Virus record (IMG/VR): IMGVR_UViG_3300010883_018845
Location: 1 to 24,535 of that record
Reading direction: 5' to 3' (one strand)
Length of the DNA: 24,535 nt
DNA from: a virus
Under the pieces are notes generated by a model that made no database searches, had not been told where the DNA came from, and was given only the letters and a program-made list of their open reading frames with translations. Shown here one piece after another: positions 7,400-15,440 of the stretch. Position numbers and translations under genes: made by a program. Position 1 is the stretch's first letter, and every line of letters begins with the position of its first letter.

Positions 7400-9448
7400 T
7401 TATGCAGTAGTCTTTTCTTTACTTTCTACTGGAAGATTTCCATTGGTAGAAGGTTTATCAAAATCGAGCTCGCATGTATCATTATTGCAAAATCGCTCGA
7501 CTATAGCCTCACTACCTTTAACTTGTCGAAAGCTTAGGTAGCCTAACTTTTCTATCTTTGTGTTATATTCCTTTTCTGTTATTTCTTCATATGGCATTTG
7601 ACGATAAGCGCCCTTACCTGTTTTAGGTAAAAAGGAGATACCTTTTAATTGATATTGAAAATAATTAAGCGCTGCGGCTATCTGATGCCCCTCTGTTTCT
7701 GGATCGAATGTTACAGTACAGGAGACTTGGTTATCAGCCCAATTTCTTTGCATAAAAGCGGCCAAGCTGAGTTGTTCCCACATAGATACTTCAGAAACTG
7801 TACGAATACCTTCACCAACATCTACAGGAATTTCTACAACCATAGTTGTATCTTCACTGCCATAAGCCGGTTCAACTTTATAATTAGCATTTTGTAGAGG
7901 TGTAATAAGCGGCGATAGTTTAGATAGACGTATGCGTCGAATATAAAAACGACTCTCAGGATAATGTAACCCTGGTGTAGCACCAGCTAATAAAGATACA
8001 GTCCCTGATGGTTTTACAGATGTTGTCTTTATACTTCGCGGGACCGCGAGCCAATCAGAGTATAATTTATCATAGCCTTGTATACTATCGTAACCAAATT
8101 CAAGCCATTTTTTAAGTTCACCATGACCTCTTTGTGTAATAAATTGCGCGATACCACTTACGGAGCATCCAATCCTTCTGTTACGTAACATTACACGATT
8201 TGTTTCTGGCCAATGAGTTTTACCTAACGTAACTGTTTTTGCATAAAGATAGGCATACTTAATTGTTTTGATATAATCATCTAAATTTTCGTGATTGTTG
8301 GGGAATGTTTCTACTAAACAACAGAGCTCATATGATTCAAGAGATTGTTCTAGACAAGGATTTCCACCAGCAACTCGCTGATCTTTCCTGTCCGCACCAT
8401 TTCTCATACGTGAGTAGTTTTGCATATTAGATAGCCATGCGAAGCCGGGCTCCCCATTATCATTTATGCGTTTTGCAGTTTCAGTATAATCCATACCTAA
8501 CTCTGCAAAAACTGAATTATTACTGGTCCATCCATACTCTTCCCTATGAGGATTTACTTTATAGTTTTTTAATTGGATGTATTCCTCGCTATTCATCTCT
8601 CCAAACACAATCTCAGCTGTTCGTCGTACATTACCTGCAACGACACACTTTCCTATAAGATTCATAATATCTACAATAGTAGTTATAGTTATTGGAGATC
8701 CAGTGTTTGCATCCAACTTTTGTATAACTTGTGTATGAAGACTTTTTAATGGTTTGTGTCCTGAGGAGACACCTCCAAAACCTTTTATTGGCTGTCCTTC
8801 GTCACGAATTAGATCATAATTAAATGTTAGAGGAGCTGTTCCTAAAAAGTATGAGTCTAATAGTAAACGTAAACTTTCTACCCACCCTTCTCTAGAGTCA
8901 GGTATTTGATAACAATCTGTTGGCCGGGAAGTATTTTGACCTTTAATTAATACTTGTTCTGCGCCTTTGGTATCAAACCCAACCCCTACTCCTAACATAC
9001 TTGCATCCATTAGAAAGCAGAAGGGTTTTGATAAATCTTCTTTTAGCGTTATTGTACTAACAAAGGCACAATTATTTAAAGCTGCAAAAAGATTTCGTTC
9101 TTCAGTAATTGCAGTGCCCATAGCCCATAATCCTCTACCAGGAGGTAAAAATTTCATATTAAATATTCTATCATACATTTCTTGAGCGGAACGTTGAGCT
9201 TGCCATGCGTTCCATCCAAGTTGATGTGAATCAATCCAATTTTTTTGCATGTTGTAAGTTCCATCTACAACACGTCGGACAGTTTCCCACCAATTTTCGT
9301 TTTTATTATCTGATTTTACACGGCTATAGGTTCTCATATATACGAGTTCACCTAGACCATTAAACCCAAAAGGTGGGCGTCTTCTTTTATATTTTTCGAC
9401 AAATGTGTCGGTTAGTTCAAACTTTTTATATTCTTGTTGAGTTAGCAT
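7400..9448 (-). CDS. nrdJ: Class II (adenosylcobalamin-dependent) ribonucleoside-triphosphate reductase
   Basis: Reduces ribonucleotides to deoxyribonucleotides for phage DNA synthesis, using coenzyme B12 instead of a metal-oxygen cofactor. The 682-aa protein matches the monomeric Lactobacillus leichmannii type: N-terminal FVEKYKRRRPPFGFNGLGE (about 16-34), FLPPGRGLWAMG (about 100-111), the active-site NNC at 127, GNVRRTAEIVFG (about 272-283), the thiyl-radical motif NPCLEQ (C365, E367), ELCCLVET (about 374-381) and the C-terminal re-reducing pair CNNDTC (654/659). Length is slightly below the 739 aa of the prototype. It overlaps the upstream 76-aa gene by 23 bp and ends at a strong terminator. 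All 14 Trp codons are TGG, unlike the genes just upstream. Host supply or uptake of B12 is implied. Confidence 0.96.
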   Translation of the reverse strand: MLTQQEYKKFELTDTFVEKYKRRRPPFGFNGLGELVYMRTYSRVKSDNKNENWWETVRRVVDGTYNMQKNWIDSHQLGWNAWQAQRSAQEMYDRIFNMKFLPPGRGLWAMGTAITEERNLFAALNNCAFVSTITLKEDLSKPFCFLMDASMLGVGVGFDTKGAEQVLIKGQNTSRPTDCYQIPDSREGWVESLRLLLDSYFLGTAPLTFNYDLIRDEGQPIKGFGGVSSGHKPLKSLHTQVIQKLDANTGSPITITTIVDIMNLIGKCVVAGNVRRTAEIVFGEMNSEEYIQLKNYKVNPHREEYGWTSNNSVFAELGMDYTETAKRINDNGEPGFAWLSNMQNYSRMRNGADRKDQRVAGGNPCLEQSLESYELCCLVETFPNNHENLDDYIKTIKYAYLYAKTVTLGKTHWPETNRVMLRNRRIGCSVSGIAQFITQRGHGELKKWLEFGYDSIQGYDKLYSDWLAVPRSIKTTSVKPSGTVSLLAGATPGLHYPESRFYIRRIRLSKLSPLITPLQNANYKVEPAYGSEDTTMVVEIPVDVGEGIRTVSEVSMWEQLSLAAFMQRNWADNQVSCTVTFDPETEGHQIAAALNYFQYQLKGISFLPKTGKGAYRQMPYEEITEKEYNTKIEKLGYLSFRQVKGSEAIVERFCNNDTCELDFDKPSTNGNLPVESKEKTTA

Positions 9449-9656
9449 ATAGTTCTATGATTGCAGTAATCTCCTTAGTAGGTAAATAAACAGTATGTAT
9501 AATAGTTGCTGGATAATCTTCCAACACACTCTCTACATTGTGTGGTATTAATTTTGTATAAACTTCATTATGTTCCGGAATATGACCTATACCAGTAAAC
9601 ATAGGAGTAATAATTTGATATACAGATGTATCATTGGGAATTGTTTTTATAAGCAT
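9426..9656 (-). CDS. Hypothetical small protein
   Basis: A 76-aa protein that I do not recognise. It is rich in Ile/Thr/Pro with several short predicted strands and no Trp, Cys pair or membrane helix. Its 3' end overlaps the start of nrdJ by 23 bp. Its ATG lies inside a possible read-through extension of recU (see that gene). The position in a tight overlapping series and the absence of competing frames support it being real. No function can be given. Confidence 0.65.
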   Translation of the reverse strand: MLIKTIPNDTSVYQIITPMFTGIGHIPEHNEVYTKLIPHNVESVLEDYPATIIHTVYLPTKEITAIIELYANSTRI

Positions 9657-9685
9657 AAGTCTAAATACTGGTTAATATTGGTTAG

Positions 9686-10096
9686 TCAGTCCTTTTTAAA
9701 ATCTTTAATTGGTATAGATTTACGTGTATTTCCATACCAATATTCTTTAACGATAGATAGCGGTGTTACAAATGCCTCGTTATCATATAGTTGTGTAAAG
9801 TGAATGAGAAAAAATCCAATTCCCCCCAACTCCTCTACTAATTCTAAGTAGTTTAATTGATGATCGTGGATATTGGCTAACGGAAAGCTGGTCTTACTTT
9901 TTGTTTCTTTAGCATCAAAGGCAATAAATTTACCACCCTTTATAAGGCCAGTATAATCTACAGTTGATCGTTGAGCAATCAACCCTTTACTTGTATATAA
10001 TATAGGCACTGGGACTTTTAATATCAAGGCCTCTTTTGCTTTCCTATAATTTAAATTTGCTTTATTAGCACGTTTTTCAAGTTGATTTACTCTCAT
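9686..10096 (-). CDS. recU: RecU-like Holliday junction resolvase
   Basis: Resolves recombination or replication intermediates by nicking four-way DNA junctions. The core of the family is clear: QRSTVDYTGLIKGG (about 40-53), IAFDAKETK (about 56-64, the catalytic D...E-x-K set), SFPLANIHDHQLNYL (about 69-83) and GGIGFFLIHF. At 136 aa it is shorter than Bacillus RecU (about 200 aa), the missing part being mostly N-terminal. The ATG overlaps the TAA of the RmlD-like gene (TAATG). The first stop is TGA at 9686-9688. If TGA is Trp, 13 more residues (WLTNINQYLDLCL) are added before TAA at 9647-9649, overlapping the next start. Its first 22 codons are duplicated 2.77 kb upstream (see 12717-12863), so this gene marks the edge of an acquired cassette. 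Confidence 0.9.
   Translation of the reverse strand: MRVNQLEKRANKANLNYRKAKEALILKVPVPILYTSKGLIAQRSTVDYTGLIKGGKFIAFDAKETKSKTSFPLANIHDHQLNYLELVEELGGIGFFLIHFTQLYDNEAFVTPLSIVKEYWYGNTRKSIPIKDFKKD
10031..10096 (-). repeat. Direct repeat, downstream copy (5' end of intact recU)
   Basis: Codons 4-22 of recU (10031-10087) are identical over 57 bp to 12798-12854. The flanking AGCTAATGAGA just before the recU start is also shared with the end of the glycosyltransferase gene at 12.87 kb. Together the two copies bracket the three-gene sugar cassette. Confidence 0.92.
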
Positions 10097-10791
10097 TAGC
10101 TTAGTGCCTTATTCATTTTTTTGATATCCATGATTAAATTTGAAGGTGTAGATTCATCGAGTTTTGTACTAGTAGGTTTGACGTTTTTAGCAGTCCGCTT
10201 AGCTAAATCATACATTGTTTTAACCTCGGTTCCGACATTATATATTCCATGTGAATCTTTAGTGATTAATTTAATTATTAAGTCTGCGATTACAGATACA
10301 TAATCAAAATTTCCAGTTTGCGTTGTTCACGCTGTATCAAAGGTAAATGGCTCTGCTTTATGTGTAGATCGTATTAATAAAAAGTTATCAGCTTTTAACT
10401 GTACATAACCATCGGCCAGTAATTTAGTGTAGCCATACCAATTTCTACAATGAACAGGTACGTCATTCTCTGTAGCATTGTCTTTACTAAAGGTATATAG
10501 ATAGTCCGTTGATATATGAACTAATTTTTTATTATATTGATTACATAAATCGACCAAGTCTGAAACAGCTTTATAGTTAATAGCCCAATGTTCTTTTCTT
10601 TTAGTACTGTACGTATCAGTACAGGCTATACAATTAATTATTGTGTCAAAGGGATATTTAAATCATGCTTCATACGTTGAGGGAGTAGTAAAATTAAATC
10701 TTTCTGATTTTTTTCTACTAATATAAGTTCAGCCAGTCTGTTTTACTAGTTCTGAGCCAAGTAGTCCATCACCTAAAATAAGTATATTCAT
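10096..10791 (-). CDS. RmlD-like NAD(P)-dependent sugar reductase (TGA read as Trp)
   Basis: A 231-aa short-chain dehydrogenase of the dTDP-4-dehydrorhamnose reductase type. It has a nucleotide-binding ILGDGLLGSELV (about 5-16), INCIACTDTY, STDYLY (about 90) and the catalytic YGYTKL (Y-x-x-x-K). It is shorter than typical RmlD (about 290 aa), so the exact sugar substrate is open; reduction of a 4-keto-deoxysugar is likely because a sugar 3-dehydrase lies two genes upstream. It is only readable if TGA is Trp: in-frame TGA at 10729-10731, 10663-10665 and 10327-10329, with two TGG. Under the standard code only a 76-aa fragment would remain. It starts 5 bp after the oxygenase stop and ends TAATG into recU. 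Confidence 0.88.
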
Positions 10792-10796
10792 TTTAG

Positions 10797-11465
10797 TTAG
10801 ATAGACTCATAGTATTCACCTAATATCATGCGGACGTTAGCATTAACACTTTTTTTATCAGCTCTTTCATGCTCTTCGTAATCAGAATATAACATTGCTC
10901 TAAAGTCAAAACTAACTCTAGTAAAGTTTTCATCATTCTCTTTATTTCCATGACGACAATTTGCCCCATCTCATATAATATATTCACCATACTTTGCATT
11001 TAATGGTTTATAATCACCTTTACCCTCGTCAGATTCAGCCCAAACAGCATTTGTATTAATAGAGTCTGTGAGAGATAAATAAAAATTTCTTTCATTAACA
11101 CTGTGACTGTAATCTTTATCTCTATGCCATTTACCTACTGATATATTATTTAAAAATTGTGTTCTAAAAGTTGGTATTTTTTGAAAAACAATTTTATTGC
11201 CATTAAAATGTGGTTTAACTATATGTTCGATAAATTTATTATAGGTATCTAAAAATTTACTGCTCTTAATCTGTTTATAAAATTTCTTATGATAAATTGT
11301 ACTCTGCTCAGTTTTCATGGTAAAAAGTTCTGGATACTCCACCGAATCGTGTAAATTTTCTAAATCAGTTCTACCTAAAATATCACATAATAAAGCTCTA
11401 AAATTGTATGTAGCAGTATCATAGTTATAATACTTTCAGTGATTTGGATTATATTTGCCTAACAT
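10797..11465 (-). CDS. Putative 2-oxoglutarate/Fe(II) oxygenase-like protein, StrG/streptomycin-type (TGA read as Trp)
   Basis: A 222-aa protein resembling the family of small oxygenase-like proteins in antibiotic- and surface-sugar clusters. Iron ligands are suggested by WHRDKDYSH (His-x-Asp, about 111-119) and CRHGN (distal His, about 169-173), and a 2-oxoglutarate-binding Arg by TRVSFDFR (about 183-190). Between them lie FYLSLTDSINTNAVW and ESDEGKGDY. Two in-frame TGA codons (11436-11438 and 10971-10973) encode Trp; the second gives IIWDGANCRHG, just before the distal His. Two further Trp are TGG. The ATG overlaps the TAG of the dehydrase gene by 7 bp. It probably hydroxylates or oxidises a sugar or a sugar-linked group in the same pathway, but the substrate is inferred from context. 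Confidence 0.8.
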
Positions 11466-12715
11466 TCTGTAAACCCTTTTAATTGTGCTTGTATATAGTT
11501 AAAAATTTCTTCTGTATAATGAGGGGATGCGCCAATAAAGAAGACCCTCTGTAATACTTTATTTGCATTTGGATAGTTTTTATAATTATCTAAGTGTTTA
11601 TATCCTGGATGCAATAATATATTTCCTGCAAAATAATTTCTGGTTTGTACTTTCATATCTTCAAAGTATTTGACAAGTTTATTTTTTTGGCTTTTATTTC
11701 GACATATAATCGGAGTTCCAAATCAGGATGTTTCGGCTAAAGCTAATTCTTCAGGCAGGTAGACATCAGGAACAGTCTCCGTAATAATTTTATGTAATGT
11801 ATTTTTACTGTATCTTCGCCGCTTGTGTATTTCCTGAAATTTATCTAGCTGAACAAGCCCCATAGCCCCTTGTAAATCTAACGGTTTTAAATTGTAGCCC
11901 ATATGTGTAAAGACGTATTTATGATCTATAAGATCGTCGTAGTCTTCTAATCACTTATCAAACCTATTGCCGCACGTTCCGCAGGCCAATAAATTTGCTG
12001 AACCAACACAATGACAATCTCTGCCTCAAAAAGCCAAACTTCTAGCTGTCGTAACAATACGTTCATCATTTGAAGAGACCATACCCCCTTCACCGGTAGT
12101 AATATGGTGTGCTGGATAAAATGAACATGAGGATGCAACTGTATAGTCAGTTAATAATTTATTTCTTCATTTACTGCCAAGTGAATCACAATTATCCATT
12201 ATAAGTTTGATACCATACTTATCTTTTATCTCTAATAATTTATCAAAATCTGGTGGATTACCTAAAACAGGTGATATAAATATGGCTTTTGTTTTGGTGG
12301 TAATAGCAGCCTCAATTAAATTTACATCAAAGTTTAAGGTTTCAAATTCTATATCTATAAAAATTGGCTTTAACTGATTTTGTACAACTGGCGCTATAGT
12401 TGTTGGAAAACCTACTGGTGATAAAATTATTTCATCACCATCTTTCCAATTGAACACTTGTTTAAGTGCTCCAATCATAACAAGGTTAGCCGAACTTCCA
12501 CTATTAACCATTACTGAGTATTTTTGAGTAAACATTTTTGAAAACTTCTTTTCAAATTTGTGCACATTTTCTCCAGATGACAGTCACTTACCATTCATTA
12601 AGGCCTCTATCGCAGCTTCCAATTCCACCTCACTTCAGTAGGGGCCAGAATAATAAATTGGGGTCTGATTAGGTACGAATGGATTGGAGTTGTATATATA
12701 GTTAGGTAACTTCAT
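11459..12715 (-). CDS. rfbH: DegT-family PMP/[2Fe-2S] sugar 3-dehydrase, E1/RfbH type (TGA read as Trp)
   Basis: A 418-aa enzyme of the DegT/DnrJ/EryC1 fold, closest to CDP-4-keto-6-deoxyglucose-3-dehydrase (E1), which makes 3,6-dideoxysugars. The usual PLP lysine is replaced by His in FYPAHHITTGEGG, the hallmark of E1. The iron-sulfur cysteines fit as well: Cys in DNCDS lies 27 residues before the catalytic His and 58 before the first Cys of GRDCHC, with another Cys shortly after (spaced one residue wider than in E1). Other signatures are GKWLSSGE, NSGSSAN, DHKYVFTHMGYNLK. Six Trp are TGA (12635, 12584, 12167, 12026, 11951, 11723) and one TGG. The reductase partner E3 is not seen nearby. First gene of the cassette between the recU repeats; stop is TAG. 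Confidence 0.92.
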
Positions 12716-12716
12716 A

Positions 12717-12863
12717 TTACACATTGTCCCATCGTTTATTAATTAATGTATGGTTTTGTAAAAAAACTGGTAATTCTTTTTTGGTCCCCATCTTCAACTC
12801 TTTTGCTTTCCTATAATTTAAATTTGCTTTATTAGCACGTTTTTCAAGTTGATTAACTTTCAT
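12717..12863 (-). pseudogene. Truncated duplicate of the recU 5' end
   Basis: A 48-codon frame whose first 22 codons (MKVNQLEKRANKANLNYRKA and on) are those of recU with two changed codons (2 and 3). After codon 22 the sequence departs into an unrelated stretch that ends at TAA, 1 bp before the dehydrase start. It lacks every catalytic part of RecU. The best explanation is a remnant left when the dehydrase-oxygenase-reductase cassette entered at the recU start. It may still be translated and could act as a leader for the dehydrase, but nothing shows that. Confidence 0.8.
12798..12863 (-). repeat. Direct repeat, upstream copy (recU 5' remnant)
   Basis: 57 bp at 12798-12854 are identical to 10031-10087. 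Near the start codon the two copies differ by two substitutions and a 6-bp indel, and identity resumes upstream as AGCTAATGAGA. This is the left edge, in transcription order, of the cassette that ends at intact recU. Confidence 0.92.
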
Positions 12864-12869
12864 ATCTCA

Positions 12870-13553
12870 TTAGCTCATCCCCTTATAATCAGCTAGGTAA
12901 TATTTATAAATTTCTTTTTCCGGAAAGATTTCTACTTTTCCTTTACACCTTGGCTCAATATAAATTAGAATGTTTGCCGCTGTTTTGTATACTTCAGGGA
13001 TAAAGTAGTCTGTTAAAAAATATTCGTCTGCAGCAAAGAGGTGAGCAGCATCCGTTGGGTGATTAAAGTTTGCACTAATATATTTTTCAATTAAAGAAGC
13101 GGTGTTAAAGGGAAGGCCTTTAGCTCCTATCATACCTGCCATATAGTATCGACGGTTTTTGCGATTAAATGCTCCTTGTCGATCATGCGCAATCCAACTT
13201 TTACATACGGTGTAATCTGTTTTTAGCCATTCTTTTATACTTATAAGATCGTTTTCTTGCAGTATAAAATCTAGATCTCTGCATACAGTTACCTCACAGT
13301 CATCAAAAGCTTCATACCTTCAGAAACATCCTGCGCGGCCTTTTGCAATTGGTTTTTTGATTAGTTGCACATTACCCATAATAGAAAGAGCTTGTATAAT
13401 ATCTTTGGGAGCTGTATCATCGTAATATAGTCGAAAAAATCAGTCTGGTAAATGCTGTTGTAGAAATTTTGCCGACCTAGGAGCGTGCCTAGCATATTTA
13501 GTATATGCTCGAGGGGAAGACCCAAATAAGCACGTAGAGATAACTTTATACAT
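12870..13553 (-). CDS. Glycosyltransferase-like protein (TGA read as Trp)
   Basis: A 227-aa protein of the type found among sugar-transfer genes of surface-polysaccharide loci. The middle reads CFWRYEAFDDCEVTVCRDLD (about 76-95): an aromatic-Arg followed by an acidic segment and a C/V-R-D-x-D motif that fits a metal/nucleotide-sugar DxD site. After it comes IKEWLKTDY. Two in-frame TGA codons (13440-13442, giving LPDWFF, and 13320-13322, giving CFWRYE) encode Trp; two Trp are TGG. Under the standard code only disjoint fragments are visible. The ATG overlaps the upstream methyltransferase stop by 8 bp and the TAA leads directly into the recU remnant. Sugar donor and acceptor are unknown. Confidence 0.75.
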
Positions 13554-14070
13554 TTATAACCTCTGGCTTTTGCCACCACGTTGTTTCCCATTTTGAGCCA
13601 TCCCTATTTGTATAATTAAAGGTACCTGTATAATCAGGGCCTTTAGTCACTGTTTTAGGTCAGGACTTTAATTTATCTATGGCTGGTTGATATCCAGGTC
13701 GTTCAGCATTGTCAAGCATTAAAAATCCATTAGGTTTTAATAGTCGTATAGAGTCCAATACACATGCAATTCTATCTCGTCCATCAACTAAGATAAGGTC
13801 AAAAGACTCATCTTCGAATTCAGAGCATACAGTGTTGCATGGTCGTGAAACATGTTTTACTAACGTATTGCTTGGGGTACTTTTTTGTATTTTAGTGGCC
13901 CAATTTAAGTCATGTTCTATTGAAATTAATTTATTAACTTGTGGTGCTAACCATTTGGTGGAGCCTCCACAGCCAAATTCTAAAATATCGGCATTAGGAT
14001 TCTTTTCTAAAAATGTTTCTAAAAAAATAACTGCACCTTTTGTTAATCACGGGTATCCAGTATTATACAT
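13546..14070 (-). CDS. SAM-dependent methyltransferase, class I (TGA read as Trp)
   Basis: A 174-aa Rossmann-type methyltransferase. The SAM-binding motif is ILEFGCGGSTKWLA (about 29-42), followed by ISIEHD (acidic end of strand 2), LILVDGRDR (about 93-101) and LKPNGFLMLDN (about 108-118). The N-terminal PWLTKGAVIFLE and the late KSWPK both use TGA for Trp (14047-14049 and 13660-13662) at positions where this family normally carries Trp; five other Trp are TGG. Such proteins often methylate sugars or O-antigen ends; here the neighbours are glycosyltransferases, so a sugar or glycoconjugate substrate is likely. Its ATG overlaps the TAA of the upstream gene (TAATG). Confidence 0.88.
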
Positions 14071-14597
14071 TATTTTGTCCCCATATATTTTATAGAAGTT
14101 ATATTTGATCCCTGAACATTCTTCTCGCCTAGGCATTCAACTGTATAGCCCAGTTCCCTAAACGTAGCTCCATCATAATGTGAGACATGCTCCTCATGTG
14201 GATTATTATGAAGATGCCCTTGCTTATAAATTCCCCATGGACACCCAAGTAAAATAATATTTTTACAAATCTCTTCTAGCTTACTTAAAGTTGCTGCAAG
14301 CTCCGTTTCTTGGATATGTTCAGGACCGTGCCACCAAATAATATTATCATAGATAATATCTGTAGCTACATTTCTGACATCGCCTTGTATTACCTTCTGA
14401 ACAAACTCTAAAGTTTTTAAGTATTTAATATTCGGCTTAAAAATTTCAAGAACTGTAATTTGTGCATTACTATTTTTTAATTGGGCTGATAAGTCAAATC
14501 GATCTGTTCTAGCTCCTACATACAATACGGAAGCATTGTTTGTGAAGAGATCGGGGGCTAAGCGGTTAATACTATCTAATCTATTTGTAGGTAACAT
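14070..14597 (-). CDS. Methyltransferase-like protein of the glycan block
   Basis: A 175-aa protein with an apparent Rossmann start (SVLYVGARTDRFDLS, about 23-37), an acidic residue after the second strand (VLEIF), VIQGDVRN and IIYDNIIWWHGPEH (about 81-94), the last resembling the D-x-x-x-WWHGPEH segment seen in some class I methyltransferases. The first glycine motif is less regular than in the downstream methyltransferase, so cofactor binding is less certain. All Trp codons are TGG. It begins immediately after the upstream glycosyltransferase TAA and overlaps the next methyltransferase by TAATG. Likely modifies the same sugar chain; the substrate is unknown. Confidence 0.7.
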   Translation of the reverse strand: MLPTNRLDSINRLAPDLFTNNASVLYVGARTDRFDLSAQLKNSNAQITVLEIFKPNIKYLKTLEFVQKVIQGDVRNVATDIIYDNIIWWHGPEHIQETELAATLSKLEEICKNIILLGCPWGIYKQGHLHNNPHEEHVSHYDGATFRELGYTVECLGEKNVQGSNITSIKYMGTK

Positions 14598-15440
14598 TTA
14601 TTTCTCTGGTTTGATTAATGTTTTATCAGGCATTTTAAACTTATGTATTGCAGTTTTATTAGGAGTATTTTCATACCAATTCGGACAGTATTGGTTATCT
14701 TTATGCCATTGGCCGCCTGGGTTCCATTTACCCCTAGTTTCCCCAATATTTTGTATTCGACCTATATATGGATGGACTTCTAACCTGTCTCGCCTATAGT
14801 AATGATTGAAAGGTCTCGCCCAAGAGCCTTGATCGGTAATTTTGGTGCCTTTTAACCATGCTTCATGATAAGTATCTTTACCAAACCCACCAGCACCTCC
14901 AATACTTCCAAATATCCCTAGTTTTGAAGCACTTATTTCCTCATAGATATGCCTAAATAAACCAAAGCCCCAACAACTAAACCATGAACACATATAAGTT
15001 TTGTCTAGATTCTCACTAATATTATGTTTCTCCGGTGTTCGATTATAACCGGATATAGAAAAAACTTTTGGGTCTGAATTAAAAGTTTTATTTGCCCATT
15101 CCATATACAGCAGACAATCTTTGGCTGGAACTGTGTCATCTTCTAAATGAATAACGAAGTTAGTATCTGTTTTATCAAAGGCTTGCCTTAGTAGGTATCT
15201 AGTGTTTCCTGCACAGCCAAGATTTTTTTTATGGCCGATGGCCATAGCAATATTTTTTATTAGCGGACTATCGTTGATTCTCTGTTTCATTAGCGCTGTC
15301 TCAGCAGGCTGCCCACCATCAATAGATATAAATATAGTATAATTTTCTACATCTTCACAGTGTTCTAATGCTGAAAACATTGTTGCAAAATAATCAGCTC
15401 GTTTCCAACTTTTAATTGCAATAACTTTATTTTTATCCAT
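14598..15440 (-). CDS. Glycosyltransferase, GT2/GNT-I-like
   Basis: A 280-aa GT-A-fold transferase. The N-terminus (VIAIKSWKRADYFATMFSAL) is the usual first strand and helix, FISIDGGQP binds the nucleotide sugar, GCAGNTRYLL follows, and VIHLEDDTVPAKDCLLYM (about 96-113) carries the metal-binding acidic triplet E-D-D. A later CSWFSCWGFGLF segment forms an acceptor-site region. There is no membrane segment. It overlaps the upstream GT4 gene by 8 bp, so the two are coupled. All Trp codons are TGG. It adds a sugar in the same pathway as its neighbours; donor and target are not known. Confidence 0.85.
   Translation of the reverse strand: MDKNKVIAIKSWKRADYFATMFSALEHCEDVENYTIFISIDGGQPAETALMKQRINDSPLIKNIAMAIGHKKNLGCAGNTRYLLRQAFDKTDTNFVIHLEDDTVPAKDCLLYMEWANKTFNSDPKVFSISGYNRTPEKHNISENLDKTYMCSWFSCWGFGLFRHIYEEISASKLGIFGSIGGAGGFGKDTYHEAWLKGTKITDQGSWARPFNHYYRRDRLEVHPYIGRIQNIGETRGKWNPGGQWHKDNQYCPNWYENTPNKTAIHKFKMPDKTLIKPEK

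Noticed and set aside
13361-13591. Minus-strand 76-aa frame overlapping the glycosyltransferase and methyltransferase
   Set aside because: It is in a different frame from both recoded genes and has no motif. It is a shadow of the TGA-interrupted gene 12870-13553.
10096-14070. Series of frameshifted or nonsense-broken pseudogenes
   Set aside because: The breaks are all TGA, always in frame, with intact motifs on both sides and conserved Trp positions. TAA/TAG are never found inside, so recoding explains it better.
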